Of a stretch of DNA of 8,523 nt, positions 1 to 6,709 are shown piece after piece. The stretch's first letter is position 1. The number at the start of each line of letters is the position of its first letter. The DNA lies in contig CALDHJ010000009.1 of NCBI GenBank assembly GCA_937941555.1, positions 1 through 8,523 of the forward strand. The letters are read 5' to 3'. A program made the position numbers and the translations under genes. Source of the stretch: an uncultured Granulosicoccaceae bacterium. Lineage in GTDB: Bacteria > Pseudomonadota > Gammaproteobacteria > CALCKW01. The notes beneath the pieces were generated by a model that saw only the letters and a list, made by a program, of their open reading frames with translations, was not told where the DNA came from and ran no database searches.

Positions 1-2408
1 GTGATTTCAAAACACAGGGTGTTGTTGTCGAAGTCGTGGCGGTTCATCTCGCCCGAGATGAAATCGAGCAGGGTGGGATCGCTTAGCGACGACCCTGAGA
101 GATTTACGCCGAACTCGAATCCCTTGTCGTGCCGCGCGCGACCGGCGAGCGCCAAGGCGTGGTGTATGACCCATCGGTCGATCTTGCTCGTAAGGCCGTA
201 GCGCTCGGCCGCACCCAGAAATCGCCCGGGGCTGATCACCTTGCCGTCCGGGTCGAGCATGCGCAGCAGCAATTCGTGGTGCAAACGACCGCCGGCACGT
301 GCCTTGGCGTTGATGGCAACGATGGGCTGTGCATAGAGGCAGAAGCGGTCGTGTTCGAGAGCGTGGTGCAGCACGTTCACCATCTGCATGGTGCCGTGCT
401 TGCGAGCAGCTTCGGAGTCGCCGCTGCCGTAGATGAACACGTCCCAGTGTGGGGAGTCTTTGGCAGTATGGCAGGCGACATCTGCGCGCTGCATGAGCTC
501 CATGGCGCTGGTGGCGTCAGCCAACACCGGTGTGACACCGATACATGCCCGCACATCGTAGCGTTTGCCACTCCACTCGAATTTGAAGGCGCAGAGTGAT
601 GTGATGATGTTGTCGGCTATGCGTTTTGCCCGCACGAGGTCGGTGTCGCGCAGCAGCACACCGAACTCGTCACCGCCGAGGCGTCCGAGCTCGTCATGCG
701 GTTGCAGGTGACGCTGGATGAGTGGGGTGATCTGAGTCAGCAATGCATCCCCGGCAAAGTGACCCACGCCATCGTTGATCAATTTGAAATCATCGAGGTC
801 AATTTGCATGAGGACTTGATCGTGGCCCTCGATCTGCGCTTTGCGCAATGCACTCTCAAGCGTGCTGATGAATTGCTGTCGGTTGATCAGCGCAGTCACC
901 GGATCGTGGGTTGCCTGGTGCATCAGCTGGTCGGTGATCCGGTGTTGCAATGTGACGTCACTGAGCGTGACGGCTGCACCGATGGGTGTTCCGCTGCGGT
1001 CGAGCACACTACTCAGGGTGAGGTGTACTCGACGGACCGAGGTTGCACCTTTGCGCCCGGGTACGGTGCTGTCTCGGCTGTTGCCGGTCTGGTCGGTGGC
1101 GAACACGCTGTCGTCTGAATTGATCGTCAGAAGACAGTCGACTTGTATGCTCGGCACGGCGCGTTTGAGGTAGGTGTGCAGGTCGAATGGCTGACCGCTG
1201 CCGGCGTCTCTGAGGTTGCAGGCGGCGACCAGCGGCAGATCGATCGCGTTTGCGAGGTCTATCCCGAGCAGTCGCTCTGCGGCCGGGTTCATGTGTCGAA
1301 TGCCCCCGTCCGTGTCGAGCGATATGACCGCTTCGCCGATCGCGCGGAGGGTCTGCAACGCGCGCTGTTCTTGGCTGGTCGGCAGCGCACTCATCGCGTC
1401 GGTGCCAAGCGCTGTGTCAACCACGACGCTTGCGTAGCCGGTTGTCATGTCGCCATTGATGAGTGGGCTGCCAACAAAGCAACAGTTTATGCGTTGGCCA
1501 TTGCGCTCGATAGCGAGCGAGCGGACTACCGCCGCGTTGCGGCGTCTGACCTCGTGTTCGGCTGTGTGCAAGGCCTCGATGGCGCTCGGCAACAGGGTGG
1601 CGTCCTCTTCAATGCCATCGAGCTGTGTCTGGTCTTCTTCGTCGCAGTCGTCGAAGAGAATGCGAAAGCTGTCGTTGGCCTCAAGCAGGTTGCCGCGTTC
1701 ATCTCGCACTGCGACTGCCGCCGGTATGTTGGCCAGCTGGGCAATGAGGTTGTCTGACACCTGTGCGCGTACGTCGGTGGCGAGGTGGTTCAGTGCTCCG
1801 ATCAGTGCTGCAGTCTCGGCGGCCGCAGCCTGTCCGCTCGGGTCGATTTCGACGTGGTCGAAAAACGCGCTGAGCCAGCCGACAGGTTGACCCTCTGGGG
1901 ACAACACGGGAACGCTCATGCCGGCGACGGCGCCGGTTGCAGCGATTTGGGACACGGCGGGTAACGGCGCGCGGTCGGCGTTGTACAGCCTGGACTCGTT
2001 GGATGGCGGCGGGAGGGTGAAATTGAGTGCAGCATGCGGGTCGTTGACAGCTTGCCAAGCAGCCTTGAGCTCGGACTCCATCCCGTTGTCGCTGATGTGG
2101 ATGCAGACCAGGCGCGCGCCAATGCGCACGCTGAGTGCGTGGCACAGGCCCGCCCACTGGCCGAGAGCCCGATCCGGTTTGGGCTCGTTCGTCTGCTTGT
2201 GAGGCGCCGGGCGTGGTGAGCGACGGCGGAACAGCACGGCGACTGTGGCGCCCAGCATCAACCCGATCACCAGTGCCGATGCGAGGCCAGGTGAGAGCAG
2301 CGACTGGACCGACGCCTCTGCTGGCAGCGCCGATTCGGCGCGGGCATGCTGACCCGCGAAGGCGAGGCAGGCCCCGAATGTGCTCAGCAAAGGCAGTGTT
2401 CTGAACAA
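1..2408 (-). CDS. Membrane-anchored GAF/PAS-PAS-GGDEF-EAL cyclic-di-GMP signalling protein (C-terminus beyond window)
   Basis: The frame is open from the left edge to beyond 2408; about 802 residues are visible. Seen: a signal-peptide-like start (residues 1-24, ending HARA), a short periplasmic stretch, a membrane helix (about 44-59) followed by RRR, a GAF-like region (about 84-200), two PAS-like regions (about 224-330 and 344-465), a GGDEF domain (about 500-660) and an EAL domain (about 690 to the edge). The cyclase signature GGDEF is intact at 578-582. The inhibitory-site position reads QPHD rather than RxxD. In the EAL domain QPIV, E712 in ELLLR, N769 in VNLSG and E801 are present, which suits an active c-di-GMP phosphodiesterase. 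The family makes or degrades c-di-GMP at the inner membrane; which activity dominates here is not known. The start is inferred: TTG at 2408 gives a clean signal peptide and has GGAG 10 bases upstream, and no in-frame ATG lies nearby. An upstream in-frame GTG at 2528 is an alternative. Confidence 0.88.
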   Translation of the reverse strand, partial: MFRTLPLLSTFGACLAFAGQHARAESALPAEASVQSLLSPGLASALVIGLMLGATVAVLFRRRSPRPAPHKQTNEPKPDRALGQWAGLCHALSVRIGARLVCIHISDNGMESELKAAWQAVNDPHAALNFTLPPPSNESRLYNADRAPLPAVSQIAATGAVAGMSVPVLSPEGQPVGWLSAFFDHVEIDPSGQAAAAETAALIGALNHLATDVRAQVSDNLIAQLANIPAAVAVRDERGNLLEANDSFRILFDDCDEEDQTQLDGIEEDATLLPSAIEALHTAEHEVRRRNAAVVRSLAIERNGQRINCCFVGSPLINGDMTTGYASVVVDTALGTDAMSALPTSQEQRALQTLRAIGEAVISLDTDGGIRHMNPAAERLLGIDLANAIDLPLVAACNLRDAGSGQPFDLHTYLKRAVPSIQVDCLLTINSDDSVFATDQTGNSRDSTVPGRKGATSVRRVHLTLSSVLDRSGTPIGAAVTLSDVTLQHRITDQLMHQATHDPVTALINRQQFISTLESALRKAQIEGHDQVLMQIDLDDFKLINDGVGHFAGDALLTQITPLIQRHLQPHDELGRLGGDEFGVLLRDTDLVRAKRIADNIITSLCAFKFEWSGKRYDVRACIGVTPVLADATSAMELMQRADVACHTAKDSPHWDVFIYGSGDSEAARKHGTMQMVNVLHHALEHDRFCLYAQPIVAINAKARAGGRLHHELLLRMLDPDGKVISPGRFLGAAERYGLTSKIDRWVIHHALALAGRARHDKGFEFGVNLSGSSLSDPTLLDFISGEMNRHDFDNNTLCFEI

Positions 2409-2778
2409 GGGCGTCCCGCTCCGGTGGTGTCGTGGTGCTACGGCTCTCGTGCTCCGTGCAGAGTGCCTGATGAGCAACGGAGAAGTGTGGCGCGTCGGCG
2501 GCTTCGTGTGCTGTGCTTGACGTGCCACATATTTGGCTCGATTGCGCCGCACGCCTGCTCTATAATTGCGCGATGATTTGCCCGTTTGCAGACCCGGAAG
2601 GATAACGGATTTGGCCTGAAGGGTCACCTGCCATTCTGCCGGTGTCTGTGTGTCGTTCGCATCGGCATTGTCCGGGAACGGCCTGTGAAATTGCTCGCCA
2701 CAGGGCGCTGAAATTGTGTGGTCGCAGACCCGTTGTCTGTGCCGCCCGCGTGTTTGATATCCGAATTGGAACCTCATC
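2409..2778. other. Divergent intergenic region between the c-di-GMP gene and the cytochrome genes
   Basis: This 370-base region holds no convincing conserved gene. It contains a TATAAT box at 2561-2566, a ten-codon ATG-to-TAA frame at 2573-2605, and a leader of about 200 bases before the first cytochrome gene. Inside the leader are short direct repeats: GCAGACCCG (2588-2596, 2724-2732), TGTCTGTG (2643-2650, 2734-2741) and TGAAATTG (2686-2693, 2709-2716). A small hairpin is possible between CCTGTG (2682-2687) and CACAGG (2699-2704). None of these matches a riboswitch or regulator site that I recognise. The promoter of the minus-strand gene should also lie here, but I could not place it. Confidence 0.7.
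2561..2566 (+). promoter_or_regulatory. Putative sigma-70 -10 box for the cytochrome genes
   Basis: A perfect TATAAT lies upstream of the two cytochrome genes. Transcription would start near 2573 and give a 5' leader of about 205 bases. The -35 region at 17-base spacing (TCGATT, 2538-2543) matches poorly, so the promoter may be weak or need an activator. It is the only full -10 match I saw in the region. Confidence 0.45.
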
Positions 2779-3093
2779 ATGAAGAAAACCATGCTTGCAC
2801 TAGCAGCGGCGTCGCTGTTCTCGGCCGGCAGTGCCCTGGCGGCAGATCCGGTCGCTGGCAAAACCAAATTCGAAACCTGTCTCGGGTGCCACGGTACAAG
2901 TAAGTGGGTCAACACCTACCCGACCTACCTCGTGCCCAAGCTTGCCGGTCAACACGCCGATTACCTTGTCGCAGCCCTCAAGGCCTACCGTGACGGCACC
3001 CGTACGCACGCGACCATGCGGGCCAATGCCGGTTCGCTCACTGACGAAGACATCGCCGACATCGCGGCGTTCTTGTCCGAACTGAAACCTTGA
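2779..3093 (+). CDS. Exported mono-haem class I cytochrome c (c4/c553-like)
   Basis: The product is a 104-residue periplasmic electron carrier. Residues 1-21 form a signal peptide (MKKT start, hydrophobic core, ALA end). C34-L-G-C37-H38 is the covalent haem-binding CxxCH motif. M80 in the HATMRANAG segment is the likely axial methionine, followed by the [13 protein letters not shown] helix typical of cytochrome c4/c553 domains. The length fits one haem domain. The start ATG has GGA eight bases upstream. It is followed after 14 bases by a second cytochrome of similar design, so the two are probably one transcript. Proteins of this family commonly pass electrons between the bc1 complex and terminal oxidases or reductases; the actual partner cannot be told from this window. 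The family is secure, the precise subtype is not. Confidence 0.9.
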   Translation: MKKTMLALAAASLFSAGSALAADPVAGKTKFETCLGCHGTSKWVNTYPTYLVPKLAGQHADYLVAALKAYRDGTRTHATMRANAGSLTDEDIADIAAFLSELKP

Positions 3094-3107
3094 GTCGAGC
3101 CATAGTC

Positions 3108-3440
3108 ATGAAAACACTTCTGCAATCAGCCGCTCTGGCCCTGACCATCACATCCGGACTCGCCGTTGCTGGCGGCGATATCACGCGCGGCGAAGAGCTC
3201 TCAGCGAGCTGCGCGGCTTGCCACGGGGCCGACGGCAACAGCCAGATTCCAGCCAACCCGAAACTCGCCGGTCAGTACGACAGCTACCTCGTTTTCGTGC
3301 TCCAGTCCTACCGGGATGGCAGTCGCAAGAACGCGCTGATGAACGGTATGGCTGCCAACTTGAGCGATCAGGATATCGCCGATCTGGCGGCCTACTTCTC
3401 TGCGCAGACGCCATCTGTCGGGGTGGTACCGAAGCGCTAG
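3108..3440 (+). CDS. Second exported mono-haem cytochrome c (c4/c553-like)
   Basis: The product is a 110-residue periplasmic haem protein. The signal peptide covers residues 1-21 (ending AVA). The haem motif is C35-A-A-C38-H39 followed by GADG, and the axial methionine is most likely M78, which aligns with M80 of the upstream cytochrome; M81 is an alternative. Both proteins share the pattern KLAGQ, then YL, YRDG and L-D-DIAD-AA, in the same order, so they look like diverged duplicates or two separated halves of a dihaem cytochrome c4. ATG 3108 is chosen because the signal peptide begins there; the in-frame TTG at 3090 would overlap the previous stop codon and add six residues. No strong ribosome binding site is seen, so translational coupling to the upstream gene is possible. 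A strong terminator follows. Confidence 0.9.
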   Translation: MKTLLQSAALALTITSGLAVAGGDITRGEELSASCAACHGADGNSQIPANPKLAGQYDSYLVFVLQSYRDGSRKNALMNGMAANLSDQDIADLAAYFSAQTPSVGVVPKR

Positions 3441-3450
3441 TCGCCGCAAG

Positions 3451-3488
3451 ACAAAAAAAGGGCCGCGTTCAACGCGGCCTTTTTTTGT
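3451..3488. terminator. Bidirectional rho-independent terminator
   Basis: The stem GGCCGCG (3461-3467) pairs with CGCGGCC (3473-3479) around a TTCAA loop. Seven A residues precede it (3453-3459) and seven T residues follow it (3480-3486). It therefore works as a terminator read from either strand and lies between the convergent cytochrome and ycgL genes. Confidence 0.93.
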
Positions 3489-3500
3489 GCTCTGTTTCTG

Positions 3501-3746
3501 TCAGTGCGGTGGCTCTTCTGGTGGCGGCATCTGCAGATGGAAGCCTTTGCTCGCCAGGCTCTCAAGCACGTTCGCCGCGTCTTCCTGTGCGAGTGTGCGC
3601 TCAGGGTGGAGGTCGAAGGTCAGCACCTTTTGCAGTTCACCGAGTTGGTCGAGCAGTGCCCTCGGCACTCGCTCGAAGTTGTCAGCTTCGGGCAGGTAGA
3701 GATAGCAGTCGGGCTTGCGCTGACCTTTGTAGACGAAACAGTCCAT
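3501..3746 (-). CDS. ycgL: YcgL domain protein
   Basis: This 81-residue soluble protein matches the YcgL family as I know it. It has an N-terminal CFVYKG strand, the YLYLPEADNFERVP block at residues 15-28, a central helix starting ALLDQLG, and the closing GFHLQMPPPEE motif (68-78) that resembles the YLQLPPP end of E. coli YcgL. The family is widespread in gammaproteobacteria and its biochemical role is not established. The gene starts eight bases after the stop codon of the GST gene, so the two are probably co-transcribed, and it ends just before the two-way terminator. The protein is shorter than E. coli YcgL, mainly at the C-terminus. No signal peptide or membrane segment is seen. Confidence 0.85.
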   Translation of the reverse strand: MDCFVYKGQRKPDCYLYLPEADNFERVPRALLDQLGELQKVLTFDLHPERTLAQEDAANVLESLASKGFHLQMPPPEEPPH

Positions 3747-3754
3747 CGGTTGGC

Positions 3755-4393
3755 TCAGTGACCGTAGAGGTAGCCGCCGCCAAATCGCTTGGCGTAGCGG
3801 TCAGCTATGTCTGCCGGCACCGACTGCTGGACGTAGTCGAGTGCGAGCAGTGCGTCACGCCATTGCTGGCACTTCGGAAAATCGGCCAAAGACTCCCGTG
3901 CGTGCAGGGGCTCAGTGAAGGATTGACGTAGGAAGTAGGGCGCGAAGGACGTGTCGGCGAGTGAGAAGACCGATCCGTTGAAGTAAGGGCCCCCGCTCAA
4001 CTGGCGCTCGAGGTGGCCGAGCAGGCCATCGCGTTCGTCCATGACACCGAGGTAGGTTGCCTCGTCTTGTGCAATGACCGAGCGATAGCCGATACCGATC
4101 AGATTGGACGCGAACTCGATCCAGGCACGGTTGTGCGCGCGGCGCAACGGGTCTTCCGGGTGCAGCGGTGGCGCGTGGGTCTCGTCGATGTACTCGTTGA
4201 TGGCGGCGGATTCAAACAACACCGCATCATCGACACGCAGCAATGGCACCTTGCCAAGCGGCGAGATCTCAGTGAACCAGTCGGGTGGATTGTCGAGATC
4301 GATGTACGTAATCTGGTGCGGGATGTCTTTCTTGAGCAGCGTGATCAGCGAGCGTTGCACGAAAGGGCAGAGGTCGAAGCTTACGAGTTCCAT
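3755..4393 (-). CDS. Glutathione S-transferase family protein, Cys-type (omega/beta-like)
   Basis: The product is a 212-residue cytosolic protein with the two-domain GST fold. The thioredoxin-like N-domain shows the catalytic C9-P-F motif (CPFVQRS), the cis-proline in KVPLL (V49-P50) and the glutathione-contacting E61-S62 in LFESAAINEYID. The helical C-domain shows an N-capping-box-like FSLADTSFAPYF segment (143-154). A cysteine at the active site points to thiol-transfer or reductase chemistry, as in omega- and beta-class enzymes, more than to classical conjugation; the substrate is unknown. ATG 4393 is chosen because the fold starts directly at MELVSFDLCPF; an ATG at 4486 in the same frame adds 31 residues with no GST similarity and would overlap hslR. 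The gene is divergent from hslR and upstream of ycgL. Confidence 0.9.
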   Translation of the reverse strand: MELVSFDLCPFVQRSLITLLKKDIPHQITYIDLDNPPDWFTEISPLGKVPLLRVDDAVLFESAAINEYIDETHAPPLHPEDPLRRAHNRAWIEFASNLIGIGYRSVIAQDEATYLGVMDERDGLLGHLERQLSGGPYFNGSVFSLADTSFAPYFLRQSFTEPLHARESLADFPKCQQWRDALLALDYVQQSVPADIADRYAKRFGGGYLYGH

Positions 4394-4403
4394 GGTGGAC
4401 CCC

Positions 4404-4408
4404 GAGGG
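4404..4408 (+). promoter_or_regulatory. Shine-Dalgarno site fixing the hslR start
   Basis: GAGGG lies seven bases upstream of GTG 4416. This favours that GTG over the in-frame ATG 4392, which lacks such a site and overlaps the GST start codon on the other strand. Confidence 0.6.
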
Positions 4409-4415
4409 TTGTTCA

Positions 4416-4820
4416 GTGGGCGCAGATGCTACACCAAAAGCCGAAGTCCGGCTCGACAAGTGGCTGTGGGCTGCGCGCTTTTTCAAGACGCGCGCGATGG
4501 CGCAATCGGCGGTGCGCGGCGGGCATGTTCAGGTTGAAGGCGAGCGCGCCAAGCCCGCTCGTGGGGTCAAGATCGGGCAGCGCGTCAACGTCGTCAAGGG
4601 CGAGCTGGTGTTCGATGTCGAGGTGACGGGTCTCGCAGACCGTCGGGGCTCGGCGACCGAGGCACAGGCACTCTACAGCGAGACCGACGAGAGCGTGGCC
4701 GCGCGCGATGCGGCGCAAGCGGCGCGGCGGTTACGGCGACTGCGTGGCCTCGAGCCCGCGACCGGGGCGCGGCCCGACAGGCGCGATCGCAGGGCACGCC
4801 AGCAGCTGCGTGATCGATAG
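4416..4820 (+). CDS. hslR: Heat shock protein 15, S4-domain rRNA-binding protein
   Basis: The product has 134 residues. The S4 RNA-binding domain spans about residues 11-70 and begins with VRLDKWLWAARFFKTR, the characteristic opening of Hsp15. Further family blocks are the GGHVQVEGERAKP strand-turn region (35-47), the EAQALYSET segment (82-90) and a very basic C-terminal tail rich in Arg. E. coli Hsp15 binds free 50S subunits that carry a nascent peptidyl-tRNA after premature dissociation and helps to recycle them; the same role is inferred here. The start is GTG 4416, supported by GAGGG seven bases upstream. The GST gene starts only 22 bases away on the other strand, so the hslR promoter must lie inside the GST reading frame or further upstream. 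No heat-shock promoter was recognised. Confidence 0.9.
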   Translation: MGADATPKAEVRLDKWLWAARFFKTRAMAQSAVRGGHVQVEGERAKPARGVKIGQRVNVVKGELVFDVEVTGLADRRGSATEAQALYSETDESVAARDAAQAARRLRRLRGLEPATGARPDRRDRRARQQLRDR

Positions 4821-4832
4821 CGGTGCACACGG

Positions 4833-4848
4833 TTGGCACGGTTTTCGC
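4833..4848 (+). promoter_or_regulatory. Putative sigma-54 promoter of amtB-glnK
   Basis: The sequence TTGGCACGGTTTTCGC has a full -24 block (TTGGCACG) and the required GG-N10-GC spacing (GG 4835-4836, GC 4847-4848). The -12 block reads TCGC instead of TTGC. Transcription would begin near 4859-4860 and give a leader of about 124 bases. amtB-glnK operons are classic sigma-54/NtrC targets, which supports the call. Confidence 0.6.
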
Positions 4849-4877
4849 GCCTGTGTTGAGCGATAGTGGATTGCTAT

Positions 4878-4912
4878 TCCGGTAAATCAATATAAATCAA
4901 AAGCTTACCGGA
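4878..4912. repeat. Inverted repeat in the amtB leader
   Basis: TCCGGTAA (4878-4885) and TTACCGGA (4905-4912) are perfect 8-bp inverted arms around a 19-base AT-rich centre. It could be a two-site operator on one face of the helix (arm centres 27 bp apart), an RNA stem-loop in the leader, or a weak end signal for hslR. No T-run follows, so a simple rho-independent terminator is unlikely. Confidence 0.5.
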
Positions 4913-4930
4913 TTTCCCTGTTTGCCTGAC

Positions 4931-4947
4931 CGCACCAAAATGGTGCG
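4931..4947. promoter_or_regulatory. NtrC binding site (17-bp palindrome)
   Basis: CGCACCAAAATGGTGCG is a perfect palindrome apart from its centre and closely fits the GCACC-N5-GGTGC pattern of NtrC enhancer sites such as those upstream of E. coli glnA. It lies 36 bases before the amtB start codon and downstream of the sigma-54 promoter candidate, an atypical order. In RNA it would also form a 7-bp hairpin with an AAA loop. Confidence 0.75.
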
Positions 4948-4971
4948 TTCAGCCATTTGTTTGCACTGTTT

Positions 4972-4976
4972 GAGGG
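4972..4976 (+). promoter_or_regulatory. Shine-Dalgarno site fixing the amtB start
   Basis: GAGGG is exactly seven bases before GTG 4984. It supports that start over the in-frame TTG at 4957, which has no such site and would place GAGGG inside the gene. Confidence 0.65.
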
Positions 4977-4983
4977 CATTTTT

Positions 4984-6544
<1,561 letters not shown>

Positions 6545-6559
6545 GGCCTGGATTGCCCG

Positions 6560-6590
6560 GTGTGGCGGCCCGAATCGGGGCCGCCGACAC
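6560..6590 (+). terminator. GC-rich hairpin after glnK (possible terminator without T-run)
   Basis: GGCGGCCC (6564-6571) pairs with GGGCCGCC (6578-6585) around a six-base loop. The stem is extended by GTGT (6560-6563) pairing with ACAC (6587-6590) past one bulged G. The structure is very stable, but no T-run follows, so it may stabilise the 3' end of amtB-glnK mRNA or assist rho-dependent termination instead of acting alone. Confidence 0.5.
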
Positions 6591-6635
6591 GAACCACCTC
6601 GGCGCCCGACAAACACGGGCCCGGCAGGGGAATGG

Positions 6636-6644
6636 TGCTAGACT
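6636..6644 (+). promoter_or_regulatory. Putative extended -10 promoter for pcnB
   Basis: TGCTAGACT contains a -10-like TAGACT (6639-6644) preceded by the TGN of an extended -10 element. No good -35 box is seen at the usual distance. Transcription would start near 6651, just before a small hairpin in the pcnB leader. Confidence 0.35.
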
Positions 6645-6655
6645 GACGGGATTCC

Positions 6656-6677
6656 AGACGCCTGCCTTTTGGCGTCT
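6656..6677 (+). repeat. Hairpin in the pcnB leader
   Basis: AGACGCC (6656-6662) and GGCGTCT (6671-6677) form a perfect 7-bp inverted repeat around TGCCTTTT. If transcription starts near 6651, the hairpin would sit at the very 5' end of the mRNA, where it could affect stability. It lies 32 bases before the pcnB start codon. Confidence 0.45.
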
Positions 6678-6709
6678 ATTCAACCACCTCTCCCCGGTTT
6701 AGACCCACA

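Noticed and set aside
129..1757. Plus-strand open frames opposite the c-di-GMP gene (such as 129-599, 696-1118, 1143-1757)
   Set aside because: The minus strand carries a continuous, motif-rich GGDEF/EAL/PAS frame; the plus-strand products show no recognisable fold or motifs.
2588..2741. Short direct repeats in the cytochrome leader as a repeat array
   Set aside because: The copies are 8-9 bases, occur only twice each and at unequal spacing, so chance is sufficient; there is no CRISPR-like periodicity.
3218..3931. Plus-strand 237-codon frame crossing the second cytochrome, the terminator and ycgL
   Set aside because: It runs through a strong terminator and three supported genes and has no coherent protein features.
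4394..4486. N-terminal extension of the GST to ATG 4486
   Set aside because: The extra 31 residues precede the thioredoxin-like fold, lack GST similarity and overlap the hslR coding region.
4957..4983. TTG 4957 as the amtB start
   Set aside because: It has no Shine-Dalgarno site, whereas GTG 4984 has GAGGG seven bases upstream and gives the usual Amt N-terminus.
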